This document shows positions 1 through 9,045 of a stretch of 64,000 nt of DNA, piece after piece. The notes beneath the pieces were generated by a model. It saw only the letters and a list, made by a program, of their open reading frames with translations, did no database searches and had not been told where the DNA came from. Where the stretch lies: positions 62,001 through 126,000 of the forward strand of contig CAVTAV010000007.1 in assembly GCA_963732795.1 (NCBI GenBank), in the 5' to 3' direction. A program made the position numbers and the translations under genes. Every line of letters begins with the position of its first letter. Position 1 is the stretch's first letter. This stretch comes from CAVTAV01 sp963732795. GTDB taxonomy: Bacteria; Pseudomonadota; Alphaproteobacteria; CAVTAV01.

Positions 1-1
1 G

Positions 2-352
2 ACCCTCGCCGATTTCACCGACGAGGCGCTGGAGCGCCCGGAACCCAAGGCGGTCTATCACATCCTGCATCTCGAGCCGGTGGACAAGCTCGAAGGCGAG
101 TTCCCGACCGAGGTCAAGGTCACGACGAAGGACGGCCGGATCTTCGAGAAGACCATCGACATGCCTCTGGGTAGCGGCCCGGCGCCGTTCACGACCGCGC
201 AGTACTGGACCAAGTTCGACGGCTGCGTCGCGGGCATTCTGCCGGACGACACGACTGCGAGCCTGAAAGCGGCGCTCGATCGATTGCCGGAGCTCAAAAG
301 CATCTCGGAGCTGATGCGGCATATGGTCTGGCCGCTGTCGGCCGCGGCTTGA
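2..352 (+). CDS. MmgE/PrpD family protein, C-terminal part (5' end outside window)
   Basis: The reading frame is open from base 2 to a TGA at 350-352, so only about the last 116 residues are present. The segment runs through a KVTTKDGR strand, a GS-rich turn, and a helical end with regularly spaced Leu (LKAALDRLPEL), which resembles the C-terminal domain of the MmgE/PrpD family. Members include 2-methylcitrate dehydratase, cis-aconitate decarboxylase and related dehydratases or isomerases. The substrate cannot be assigned from the tail alone. The next gene on the same strand starts 45 bases later, so cotranscription is possible. The assignment rests on overall resemblance only. Confidence 0.6.
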   Translation, partial: TLADFTDEALERPEPKAVYHILHLEPVDKLEGEFPTEVKVTTKDGRIFEKTIDMPLGSGPAPFTTAQYWTKFDGCVAGILPDDTTASLKAALDRLPELKSISELMRHMVWPLSAAA

Positions 353-396
353 CACGGCACGCGTCCAACTTAGGTGGTTCATCAAAGGCGGTTGTC

Positions 397-1205
397 ATGG
401 TTCAAGCCAATGCGCTCGTGATGGCCGCAAGCCGCAAGGGCGCGCGCGATCCGGTCGCACAGATGCAGAACAAGTCGCACAAATGCCTCGTCGAGATCGA
501 CGGCGAGGTGATGCTCGTCCGCGTCATCAACGCGCTGTTCGACAGCGGCCATATCGGCACGGTCTATGTCTCGATCGAAGGCGAGGAGCCGTTGCGGACT
601 GTGCCGCGCCTCGCCCAATGGCTCGACGAAGGCCGGGTCAAGGTGGCCACGAGCGAAGGCAATCTCGCCGACAGCGTGCTCGCCGGCGTGCCGACCAAAT
701 GACGGAGCCGTTCCCGTTTCTCATCACCACCGGCGACAACGCCCTCCACACGCCCGAGCTCATTCGCGAATTCATGGAAGCGTTCTGGACGCTCGACGGC
801 GACGTCGCGCTCGGCTTCACCAGCGAAGCCGTGGTCGCCAAGGAGATCCCGGATTCCGGCCTCGCGTACCATCGCTTGAAGGACGGCGGCTATTCGTCGT
901 GCAATCTCTATGGCATGCGGCGCGAGAAGGCGCTGAACGGCGTGCGCGTCTTCGCGAGCGGCGGCCAGTTCGGCAAGCGCCACATCCGCATCCTGAAGGC
1001 CTTCGGGATCATGCCCTTCATCCTCTACAAGCTCCGCGCCGTGGGCATCCATAAGATGGCGAATTGGCTCGGCCGCGGCGTCGGCGTGACGGTCGATATC
1101 ATCGACCTGCCCTATGCATTCGGCCCCATCGACGTCGACAACCCGCGATCGTTCGCGCTCTCCGAGCGCCTGTTGCAGGCGCGGCGGGAAAAGGTGCCGG
1201 CTTAG
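397..1205 (+). CDS. MobA-like nucleotidyltransferase, split by a frame break
   Basis: Two adjacent frames, 397-702 and 699-1205, together make one NTP-transferase of about 269 aa. The first has the nucleotide-binding start (VMAASRKGARDPVAQ) and the conserved HKCLVEIDGEVMLVRV segment of MobA-like enzymes. The second continues with ITTGDNALHTPELI, then GGYSSCNLYGMRR, and ends with IDVDNPRSFAL, the usual C-terminal metal-binding region. Neither half is a complete fold, so I read the ATGA overlap at 699-702 as accidental and place a single-base indel near 690-705. I prefer ATG 397 (AAAGGCGG upstream) over the weak TTG at 349. The family transfers nucleotides to sugars, cofactors or phosphonates; the substrate is unknown here. 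Confidence 0.7.
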
Positions 1206-1207
1206 CC

Positions 1208-1897
1208 ATGCCAAGCTTTCGGTTTCTCACCCTCGCGGCGCTCGCCGTCCTCGCCGCCGGTTGCGCGAAGACCGTCAACACGGCGCCGCCCTCCGCCAAG
1301 GCGCAGACCGAGGCGCAGACCGCCCCGCAGGACCTGCGCACGCGGATCGAGCTTTTCGATTGCCCGAGCTACGGCGACGTCGTCGTCCATTACAGCTTCG
1401 GCGAGGTCACGCTGATCCTGAAGGATCGGACCCTCGTCCTGCCCCAGACGCCGGCGGCCTCCGGCTCGAAATACGGCGACGAGGGTAACCTGTTCTGGGA
1501 GAAGGCGCCGGACGCCATGGTCGCTCTCGTCGGCAAGCCGCAGGAAACCTGCCGGAACGATCCCGCGCGCGCGGCCTGGGTCGATGCCTGGCGGCGCGGC
1601 GTCAGCTACCGGGCCGAGGGAACCGATCCGGCCTGGTGGGTCGATATCCTGGATGGCGACCACATCACTCTCGGCCTCCATGACGGCGACGACATCGTCC
1701 GCGCGCCGGCCAACCCGCCGAAGCGCGAGGACGGCAATCGCGTCTATGAGAGCGATTCCGACGACGGCAAGCTGATCGTCACCATCACGCCCGGCAAGTG
1801 CCGCATCCGTCGGGAGCCGATCGTCTATCCGGACACGGTCACGGTTCAGCTTCGCGACGCCATGTTTGCCGGATGCGGCAAGCCCGCGGAGCGATGA
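1208..1897 (+). CDS. Lipoprotein with MliC-like domain
   Basis: The 229-aa product starts with a lipoprotein signal ending in the lipobox LAAGC, so the mature protein should be anchored by Cys19. The middle (FDCPSYGDVVVHYSFGE, then GSKYGDEGNLFWEK) resembles the MliC/C-type lysozyme inhibitor fold: a Cys, a beta-rich stretch, then S-G-x-x-Y followed by an aromatic strand. The last 60 residues (DGKLIVTITPGKCR, VYPDTVTVQL, GCGKP) resemble the heat-shock/MliC-like C-terminal domain of COG3650 proteins, in which two Cys probably pair. The start ATG at 1208 lies just after the stop of the preceding gene. The inhibitor role is an inference; a general envelope lipoprotein is the alternative. Confidence 0.65.
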   Translation: MPSFRFLTLAALAVLAAGCAKTVNTAPPSAKAQTEAQTAPQDLRTRIELFDCPSYGDVVVHYSFGEVTLILKDRTLVLPQTPAASGSKYGDEGNLFWEKAPDAMVALVGKPQETCRNDPARAAWVDAWRRGVSYRAEGTDPAWWVDILDGDHITLGLHDGDDIVRAPANPPKREDGNRVYESDSDDGKLIVTITPGKCRIRREPIVYPDTVTVQLRDAMFAGCGKPAER

Positions 1898-1900
1898 TGC

Positions 1901-2587
1901 TCAAACGATTTCGATCGACACCGATCCGACGCCCTCGAGCGACGCGTCGACCTTGTCGCCGCGCACAAGCGGGCCCACGCCGGCCGGGGTGCCGGTAAAG
2001 ATCAGATCGCCGGGCATCAGGCGGTAGCCGCGCGAGAGCTGGGAGACGACCTCGACGGCGTTCCAGATCATCAGCTCGATGTCGGACTTTTGCTTGGTGG
2101 CGCCGTTGACCGCGAGCTCGATCGTGCCCTTGGCCGGCACGGGGCCGCCGCTTAGAGGCTTGAGGGGCGAGCAGGGCGCGGCGTGGTCGAAGGCCTTACC
2201 GATCTCCCAGGGCCGCTTGGCGTCGCGCGCCTCGAACTGGAGGTCCCGGCGCGTCAGGTCGATGCCGACCGCGACACCGTAGACGCAGCCGCTCGCCGCA
2301 TCCGGCGCAACCTCGAAGGCCTCGCGGCCGATGGCGAGAACGTATTCCACTTCGTGATGGAAATTCTTGGTCAGCGGCGGATAGGGGATCTTGCCACCCA
2401 TCGGCACGATCGCGTCGGTCGGCTTCTGGAAGAAGAACGGCGGGTCGCGGTCGTCGTTGCCCATCTCCTTGATGTGGTCGAGATAGTTTCGGCCGACGCA
2501 ATAGATCCGCCGCACCGCGAAGAGCTTGTCGGTGCCGAGAACCGGCAGGGCCGGCCTCGCTCCGAGATCGAAAACATAGTCAGGCAC
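1901..2587 (-). CDS. Fumarylacetoacetate hydrolase family protein (probable fumarylpyruvate hydrolase)
   Basis: The 228-aa product is a single FAH domain. Visible family motifs are CVGRNYLDHIKEMG, FFFQKPTDAI, HHEVEYVLAIG (the Glu residues bind metal), VGIDLTRRDLQ and GDLIFTGTPAGVGPL. The start is taken as GTG at 2587, which overlaps the stop of the upstream gentisate dioxygenase gene (GTGCCTGA). In gentisate degradation this family hydrolyses fumarylpyruvate to fumarate and pyruvate, or hydrolyses maleylpyruvate directly if no isomerase exists. No isomerase gene is visible nearby. Coupling to the dioxygenase supports this role over acetoacetate or homoprotocatechuate substrates. Confidence 0.82.
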   Translation of the reverse strand: MPDYVFDLGARPALPVLGTDKLFAVRRIYCVGRNYLDHIKEMGNDDRDPPFFFQKPTDAIVPMGGKIPYPPLTKNFHHEVEYVLAIGREAFEVAPDAASGCVYGVAVGIDLTRRDLQFEARDAKRPWEIGKAFDHAAPCSPLKPLSGGPVPAKGTIELAVNGATKQKSDIELMIWNAVEVVSQLSRGYRLMPGDLIFTGTPAGVGPLVRGDKVDASLEGVGSVSIEIV

Positions 2588-3680
2588 TCGGCTTTTCCTC
2601 CCGCCAGATATCGAGTTTCTCCTGCGCCACGCGGTCCGAATAGAGGAACACGACGGCATCCTCGGACGCGGTGTGCTCGTGCAAGGTCCAGCTCGGCGCG
2701 ACGAAGATGTCCTTCGGTCCCCACTCGAAGGTCTCGTCGCCGATTTTGGACGTTCCGCTGCCCTCGACAATCGAGAACACCAAGCTGTCGGTCGAGCGGT
2801 AGCCGCGCGTCGTGAAGCCCTTGGGGATGAGCTGCAGCCAGGTCGAGATCGTCGGCATCGCCCAGTCGCCGCTCACCGGATTGATGTATTTCATCTTGTA
2901 GGCGTGCCACGGATCGGGATCGCGCAGCCGGGCCAGCGCGTCCAGGGCCTCGCGCGATTTCGAATAAGGGTAGTTGAAGATCGGCGTCGTTTTGGACTCG
3001 TGCTTCACGTCGACGGGCAGGAGGTTGTAGCCGAACTCGGCTTCCGCGCTGCCCTCGGGCCGGTCGTTGGGATGCACCTTGCCGGGATAGCCGTCGCGGA
3101 AGCTCGCCGCGAACAGGTTGACGATATGCATGTCGAGCCCGTCGAGCCACACCATCGGTCCGTCGCCGACATTGCCGTGATCGTGCCAGGCCATGGACGG
3201 CGTGATTACGAAGTCACCGGGCTCCATCATCGTCCGCTCGCCGCCGACGGCGGTATAGGCATTCTTACCCTCGATGATGAACCGGAGCGCGGACGCCACA
3301 TGGCGATGGGCCGGCGCGATCTCGCCCGGCAGGATCACCTGATAGCCGCCAAACAGGCTCTGTGTAATCCGTGACTGGCCGGGGAGGCCCGGGTTTTCGA
3401 GCACCAGCACGCGGCGCTCGGCTTCCTCGGCGCCGATCAGCCGGCAGGCCTCCATGAGATAGGGCCGGACGTCCTTGTAGTGCCAGATTGCCGGCACGCA
3501 TTTGGTCACCGGCTTCTCCGTCACCAAGCCGCCGAGCACGCGCCACAGCGGCGCCAGATGCTCGGCCTTGGCGCGATCATAGAACTCCTGCCGGCCTTCC
3601 TCGGCCGCAAGATCCACGGTCTCGACAATGCCGCCGCGATCGGGTTTGGAACCGGCTCGTGCGCTTTGCGAGGATGTCAT
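2580..3680 (-). CDS. Gentisate 1,2-dioxygenase
   Basis: The intact 366-aa protein is a two-cupin ring-cleavage dioxygenase that opens gentisate (2,5-dihydroxybenzoate) to maleylpyruvate using Fe(II). The first cupin shows PGEIAPAHRHVASALRF with the HxH iron ligands, followed by EPGDFVITPSMAWHDHGN. The second cupin is near WGPKDIFVAPSWTLHEH. Length and the APLWRVLGGL N-terminal segment match gentisate dioxygenases rather than 1-hydroxy-2-naphthoate dioxygenase, although that relative cannot be fully excluded. The gene overlaps the downstream FAH gene by 8 bases and is divergent from a beta-oxidation gene, with about 160 bases of intergenic DNA for both promoters. Confidence 0.87.
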   Translation of the reverse strand: MTSSQSARAGSKPDRGGIVETVDLAAEEGRQEFYDRAKAEHLAPLWRVLGGLVTEKPVTKCVPAIWHYKDVRPYLMEACRLIGAEEAERRVLVLENPGLPGQSRITQSLFGGYQVILPGEIAPAHRHVASALRFIIEGKNAYTAVGGERTMMEPGDFVITPSMAWHDHGNVGDGPMVWLDGLDMHIVNLFAASFRDGYPGKVHPNDRPEGSAEAEFGYNLLPVDVKHESKTTPIFNYPYSKSREALDALARLRDPDPWHAYKMKYINPVSGDWAMPTISTWLQLIPKGFTTRGYRSTDSLVFSIVEGSGTSKIGDETFEWGPKDIFVAPSWTLHEHTASEDAVVFLYSDRVAQEKLDIWREEKPSA

Positions 3681-3840
3681 GACGTTCTCCCCCTAGTCGC
3701 CTGGGTCGAGTCTCTGCCGTCCGCGCGCCGGATGCAAGACCGATCACCGGCAAAGATTGACAGCCGGAAAACCATCTCTGTCTAATGCGCCGAAGCGCAA
3801 CATTCATGCGCGATAATCGCGTCGCCGGGATTGGGAAAGG

Positions 3841-5947
3841 GTGAGGCTCGTGTCCGTCGTAAGCTATTCAAGAGAAGGAAACGTCGCCGTCCTCACGCTC
3901 GACAGCCCGCCCGTGAATGCGCTGAGCCACAAGGTGCGCAAGGCGCTCCTGGAAGGGTTCGAGCGCGCCGCGGAAGACGAGAGCGCCGAGGCGATCGTGC
4001 TGATCTGCGCCGGTCAGACCTTTATCGCCGGCGCCGACATCACCGAGTTTCAGAACGGCATGTTCTTCGCCGAACCGACGCTCTACGACGTGCAGGATGC
4101 CATGGAGGCGAGCGCGAAGCCGATCGTCGCCGCGATCCACGGCACGGCGCTCGGTGGCGGCTTCGAGGTCGCGCTTACCTGCCATTGGCGGGTCGCGGTC
4201 GAGGACGCGCGGTTCGGCTTTCCCGAGGTTAATCTCGGCGTGTTGCCGGGCGCGGCGGGCACTCAGCGCTTCACGCGCTTGGCGGGGCCGAAGCTCGCTT
4301 TGGAGTACATCATCAGCGGCCGCCAATTCGGCGCGCCCAAGGCCCTGGAGTGGGGCGCCGTCGATGCCGTCGTCGACGATCTCGAAGCCGGTGCGATCGG
4401 CTTCGCGCGCAAGGTTGTGGCAGAAAAGCGTCCCTTGCGGCTGGTTCGCAACATGACCGAGAAGGTGACCGGTATCGATCCAAAGGTTTTCGCCGATGCC
4501 TATGCCACGGTCGCGACGACGCGCCGCGGGCTCGATGCGCCGCCGAAGATCATGGAATGCATCGAGGCGGCCTGCACGCTTGCCGCCCGACAAGGGCTTC
4601 GCCGTCGAGACCGACCGGTTCAACGAACTGCGCGACGGCGGGCAGAACCGCGCCCTCGTGTATCAGTTCTTTGCCGAGCGCGAGGCGCGCAAGATTCCGC
4701 AAATGCTCGAAGAGCGTGAAGCCGATCCCGATCGCCTCCGCCGCGGTGATCGGCGCGGGCACCATGGGCGGCGGCATCGCGATGTGCTTCGCCAACGCCG
4801 GCATTCCCGTCGCCCTGGTCGACGCGAATGCCGATGCCCTGGCGCGCGGCCGCAAGATCATCGAGGCGAACTATGCACGCTCGGTTCAGCGCGGCAGCCG
4901 CACGCAAGCCTCGGTCGACAAGGCCCTTGGCCTGATCGCGCCGGCGCTCGACTTCGAAGCCGTGGGTGACGCCGATATCGTTGTCGAGGCGGTGTTCGAG
5001 GATATGGGCGTCAAGAAGGACGTGTTCGCCCGGCTCGACGCGGCAGCGAAGCCCGACGCGATCCTAGCCACCAACACCTCGACCCTCGACATCGATGAGA
5101 TCGCCCGCGCGACCAGCCGGTCCGAAAAGGTCGTCGGCGCACACTTCTTCAGCCCGGCGAATGTGATGCGCGTGCTGGAGAACGTGCGCGGCAAGGAGAC
5201 GTCCGACGAGACCATCGCCACCGTCATGGCGCTCGGGCGAACGCTCGGCAAGATCGCGGTGCTGGCGGGAAATTGCCATGGCTTCATCGGCAACCGCATG
5301 TTCGAATTCTGCATGGACGAGGCGAATTTTCTTCTCGAGGACGGCGCTACGCCGGACCAGATCGACGGCGCGATGGAGGAGTTCGGCATGGCGATGGGGC
5401 CGCTCGCGACCATCGATCTTGCCGGCGTCGATGTCGTGCAGCTCATCAACAAGGCGCGCGCGCCGCTTCTGCCCAAAGGCGAGCGCGTCTCGCCGATCAT
5501 CGAGCGGCTGCATTTCCATGGCCGCCTCGGCCAGAAGACGGCCAAGGGCTACTATGCCTATGACGGCCGCAAGCGCTCGCCGGATCCGGAAGCGATGGGC
5601 ATCATCGAGCATGTCTCGAAGGAGCTCCACATCAAACGCCGCAAGATTTCATCGGGCGAGATCGTCGCCCGGCTTCTGCATCCGATGATCAACGAAGGCG
5701 CGCGGATTCTCGAAGAGCATATCGCGCTTCGGCCCGGCGATATCGACGTGCTTTTTGTCCACGGCTACGGTTTTCCCGCCTATCGCGGCGGACCGATGTA
5801 TCTGGGGCCAGTCGACCGGTCTCGAGCATGTGATCGAGACCGCGCGCGACTGCGCGAAGCGTCACGGCCCACGATGGGCGCCGGCGCCGCTGCTCGAGAA
5901 CTCTCGTCGCGAAAGGCGAGCCGCTCATCCCTTCCGAATTGAAATGA
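3841..5947 (+). CDS. Bifunctional enoyl-CoA hydratase / 3-hydroxyacyl-CoA dehydrogenase (FadJ/FadB-like), several frame breaks
   Basis: The reconstructed product is about 700 aa. The N-terminal crotonase domain has SPPVNALSH, FIAGADITEF (oxyanion loop) and GTALGGGFEVAL, then PEVNLGVLPGAAGTQR with the catalytic Glu. The C-terminal part has the NAD-binding motif VIGAGTMGGGIA, the catalytic region GAHFFSPANVM, and the 3HCDH C-terminal repeats. The frame changes near 4585, 4715-4740, 5810 and 5890, and the restored tail ends at TGA 5945-5947. Each side of every break is well conserved, so sequencing indels are more likely than decay. It is divergent from the gentisate genes and should catalyse two beta-oxidation steps in the cytoplasm. 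Confidence 0.85.
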
Positions 5948-6030
5948 CTGACCGGCGTCGCATCATCGCGAATCTGCCTTCGTGAAATCCCGTCGAAACG
6001 GTAATGGAAATTTTACCATAGGAAGCAAAC

Positions 6031-6531
6031 ATGGCCGCCGTCATTCAAGGGAGAAAGACCGTCGCGATCGACGGAGACTTCGTGGTCTTTCTCATCGGCA
6101 TGAGGATCAATTCGTTTTGGAAGATCTGGAAGTGGTGGCCGGCCGTGTCAGCGATGCCGCGTATGTTGCGGGAGCTGGCCCGGAATCCGGATCTCGGACT
6201 CCTCCATGCGCGAACCCATCTGGGCTTGAGATCGGCGACGGTGATTCAGTATTGGCGCTCCTTCGCCCAGCTTCATGCCTACGCGACCAATCGCGCCAAC
6301 GAACATCTTCCCGCCTGGACCGCGTTCAACCGCGCGGTCGATGCCAACCCGGATGTCGGGATATGGCACGAGAGCTATCTCGTCCGCGCGGGAGAGTACG
6401 AATGCATCTATCGCGACATGCCGCGATGGGGCCTCGCCAATGCCGGTACGCTTGTCGATGCGACCGGCCAATCGACGTCCGCCAAAGGACGTCTGAAGTT
6501 GAGTCAGGGAGACGATCAGGCAGTGTCGTGA
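6031..6531 (+). CDS. DUF4188 domain-containing protein
   Basis: The intact 166-aa protein matches the DUF4188 pattern: a start with VAIDGDFVVFLIGMRIN, a Trp-rich segment (FWKIWKWWPAV), then RSATVIQYWRSFAQLHAYA and GIWHESYLV. The family resembles the dimeric alpha/beta-barrel monooxygenase fold, but no activity is established that I can name. The start ATG is preceded by AGGAAGC. An imperfect palindrome (ATGGAAATTTTACCAT, 6003-6018) lies upstream and could be an operator. The gene stands alone between the beta-oxidation enzyme and a lysine-rich protein. Confidence 0.75.
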   Translation: MAAVIQGRKTVAIDGDFVVFLIGMRINSFWKIWKWWPAVSAMPRMLRELARNPDLGLLHARTHLGLRSATVIQYWRSFAQLHAYATNRANEHLPAWTAFNRAVDANPDVGIWHESYLVRAGEYECIYRDMPRWGLANAGTLVDATGQSTSAKGRLKLSQGDDQAVS

Positions 6532-6609
6532 GATCCGTATTGCTGTTCGGCGATCGACGAGGACGCAACAATATCTTGTGGGCAGGATTGACACGTACCC
6601 CAAAATATG

Positions 6610-6638
6610 TTGACACGAATCGTGCGAACAAGTAATGG
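6610..6638 (+). promoter_or_regulatory. Candidate sigma-70 promoter of the H1-like gene
   Basis: A TTGACA box at 6610-6615 is followed by a 17-base spacer and TAATGG at 6633-6638. The position is about 40 bases before the start codon at 6679. The -35 box is a full consensus match, while the -10 is only partial. A second TTGACA lies about 20 bases upstream. This is pattern-based only. Confidence 0.4.
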
Positions 6639-6678
6639 GCAATGTTGGTCAACTAATTCACCGAAGGGGAGTGAAGCC

Positions 6679-7113
6679 ATGTCACCCAGTGCTAGCGTGA
6701 AGAAGACGACGAAGAAGACGACCGCGAAGAAGACCGCGAAGAAGACCGTGGCCAAGAAGAAGGCTCCGGTCCGCAAGGCGGCTGCCGCGAAGAAGCCTGC
6801 TACCCGCAAGGCTCCTGCTCGGAAGACTGCGGCGAAGAAGGCACCGGTCCGTAAGGCCGCTGCTGCAAAGAAGCCTGCCGCGAAGAAAGCGCCCGCCAAG
6901 AAGAAGCCCGCCGTCAGGAAGGCTGCCGCGAAGAAGCCTGCCGCGAAGAAGGCCCCCGCCAAGAAGACTGTTGCGAAGAAGCCCGCCGCGAAGAAGAAGC
7001 CCGCCGTCAGGAAAGCCGCTGCGAAAAAGCCTGCCGCGAAGAAGGCTCCTGCTCGCAAGACCGCCGCGAAGAAGGCCCCCGCCAAGAAGAAGCCTGCCGC
7101 GAAGAAGAAGTAA
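6679..7113 (+). CDS. Histone H1-like lysine/alanine/proline repeat protein
   Basis: The 144-aa product is almost entirely Lys, Ala and Pro, built from degenerate repeats of the type AAKKPAAKKAPAKK and APVRKAAAAKKPA, with no hydrophobic core. It starts MSPSASVKK, and the ATG at 6679 has AAGGGGAG upstream. Such proteins resemble the C-terminal tail of histone H1, the chlamydial Hc proteins and AlgP-type tails, and are expected to bind DNA non-specifically in the nucleoid. Sequence repetition makes the exact length unreliable in a long-read assembly. The opposite strand carries an open frame through the same repeats, which is a composition artefact. Confidence 0.75.
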   Translation: MSPSASVKKTTKKTTAKKTAKKTVAKKKAPVRKAAAAKKPATRKAPARKTAAKKAPVRKAAAAKKPAAKKAPAKKKPAVRKAAAKKPAAKKAPAKKTVAKKPAAKKKPAVRKAAAKKPAAKKAPARKTAAKKAPAKKKPAAKKK

Positions 7114-7135
7114 GTTCGACATCCGTGTAATCTTG

Positions 7136-7168
7136 TCCCTCCATTGTCGAGTGCAGACCTTGGAGGGA
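7136..7168 (+). terminator. Stem-loop after the H1-like gene
   Basis: TCCCTCCA (7136-7143) pairs with TGGAGGGA (7161-7168) as an 8-bp perfect stem with a 17-base loop, 22 bases after the stop codon. No T-run follows, so it may be a transcript-end stabiliser rather than an intrinsic terminator. The rest of 7169-7411 shows no gene. Confidence 0.35.
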
Positions 7169-7411
7169 GGGATGTTTGAGCTAGAGGGGAAGGGAGTGCC
7201 GCCCGCGTCGCTTTGACGTCTCGCGTGTCTCGCCCTAACTGATCCTCGATCTTCTCGAACGGACGATAAGGGCCGGTTCTATGCCGCCACCGGATCGCTC
7301 GTCGCGGTGCCCGTTGACACGTCCGAAGGCGACGGCCAAGCTATAGCCACAGCGCTGTCGCGTCGGGGAGGCGTGGTCTGTCGCGCCTTCAGTTCGGGGA
7401 AAACAACCGCA

Positions 7412-9041
7412 ATGAGTGAGTTGGGCTTGCTGTCGCGCGAACGTATCGTCGCGAAGCCGGGCTTTAATCGTTGGACGGTACCGCCGGCCGCCGTCGCCAT
7501 CCATCTGTGCATCGGGATGGCCTATGGATTCAGCGTCTTCTGGCTGCCGCTGTCGCGCGCGGTCGGGATCGATGCTTCCGTTGCGTGTCCCGACGGATCC
7601 TCGCTGCTCCATCGGCTTGTCGCGACCGACTGTGACTGGTTGGTCAGCGACGTCCAATGGATGTACACTCTCTTTTTCGTTTTTCTTGGAACGGCCGCCG
7701 CGATCTGGGGCGGATGGCTGGAGCGCGCCGGTCCGCGCCGTGCCGGCGTCGTGGCTGCGTTCTGCTGGTGCGGCGGCTTCGTGATCTCGGCGATCGGCGT
7801 CGCGGCCCATCAGTTGTGGCTGATGTGGCTCGGTTCGGGCGTGATCGGCGGCATCGGCATCGGGCTCGGCTATATCTCGCCCGTCTCGACCCTCATCAAA
7901 TGGTTTCCCGACCGGCGCGGCATGGCGACGGGTATGGCGATCATGGGCTTCGGGGGCGGCGCGATGATCGGCGCCCCGCTCGCCAACTGGCTGATGACCG
8001 TCTTCGCGACCCGCCATTCGGTCGGCGTCTGGCAGACCTTCCTGGTACTGGGCGCGGTCTATTTCGTGTTCATGCTGGGCGGGGCGTTCGGCTATCGCAT
8101 TCCGCCGGCCGGGTGGCGGCCGGAAGGCTGGGAGCCGCCGAAGGACAAGACGCATGCGCTGATCACCAATCGTCATGTGCATCTGAAGGACGCGCATAAG
8201 ACGCGCCAGTTCTGGCTGATCTGGCTGGTGCTGACCTTGAACGTCATTCCGGGCATCGGCGTTCTGGGCATGGCCTCGCCGATGCTGCAGGAGATCTTCG
8301 CCGGCTCGCTGATCGGCGCGCCGCATGTCGGCTTCACCGCACTCGATGCGTCACAGCGCGTGGCGGTCGCGGCGATCGCCGCCGGCTTCACCGGACTGTT
8401 GTCGCTGTTCAATATCGGCGGCCGCTATTTCTGGGCGTCGGTCTCGGACAGGATCGGCCGCAAGATGACCTATTACACGTTCTTCGTGCTCGGCATCGCG
8501 CTCTATGCGCTGGCGCCGTGCCACCGCCCATATGGGCTCGAAGATCCTGTTCGTGCTGTTCTTCTGCGTGATCCTGTCGATGTATGGCGGCGGCTTCGCG
8601 ACCGTGCCGGCCTATCTCGCCGATGTGTTCGGCACGCAATTCGTCGGCGCGATCCATGGCCGGCTGCTGACCGCCTGGTCGGTCGCCGGGCTCATCGGCC
8701 CGGTGATCGTGAGCTATATCCGCGAGGGCCAGATCGCGGCCGGCGTGCCGAATAACCTCGTCTATGATTTCACGATGTATATTCTCGCCGGCATGCTGAT
8801 CCTCGGCTTCCTCTGCAATATGGGCATCAAGCCGGTGAAAGAGCACCTCTATATGTCGGACAAGGAAGTCGCGACGCACGAGGCCAAGGCCCATGCGGTC
8901 GTCGCCGGCGCGACCAGTTCCTACGGGATCGGCCGCGGCGGGTTCGACATGAAAGCGTTCCTCGCCTGGTCGGCGATCGGCATTCCCATCGCCTGGGGCG
9001 CCTGGGTCACGCTCAAGAACGCCTTCGTGCTGTTCCAGTAG
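7412..9041 (+). CDS. MFS transporter, OFA (oxalate/formate antiporter-like) family, one frame break
   Basis: The reconstructed protein is about 540 aa with the 12-helix MFS layout. Visible features are a first helix (AIHLCIGMAYGFSVFWLPLS), GGWLERAGPRRAG after helix 2-3, the OFA-type KWFPDRRGMATGMAIMGFG segment, and a long periplasmic insert (VACPDGSS...TDCDW). The frame changes near 8515, between LYALAP and GSKILFVLFFCVIL; both sides continue the same fold. OFA members move small organic anions such as oxalate, formate or lactate. The gene converges on the phosphonate operon and ends 4 bases from it, so a role with that pathway is possible but unproven. Confidence 0.75.
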
Positions 9042-9045
9042 ATGC

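Noticed and set aside
699..1205. Separate gene translationally coupled by ATGA to the preceding frame
   Set aside because: Both halves belong to one MobA-like domain; neither would fold alone.
3841..5947. Pseudogene of a beta-oxidation enzyme
   Set aside because: All segments between the breaks keep conserved motifs, and essential genes in the window show the same kind of breaks.
6516..7085. Minus-strand 189-aa Ala/Phe-rich membrane-like frame
   Set aside because: It is the reverse reading of the Lys/Ala/Pro repeats (AAG codons read as CTT), with no start signal or family.
7235..8326. Minus-strand frame of 363 aa
   Set aside because: It lies opposite the clear MFS transporter and has a shadow-type Arg/Asp/His composition.
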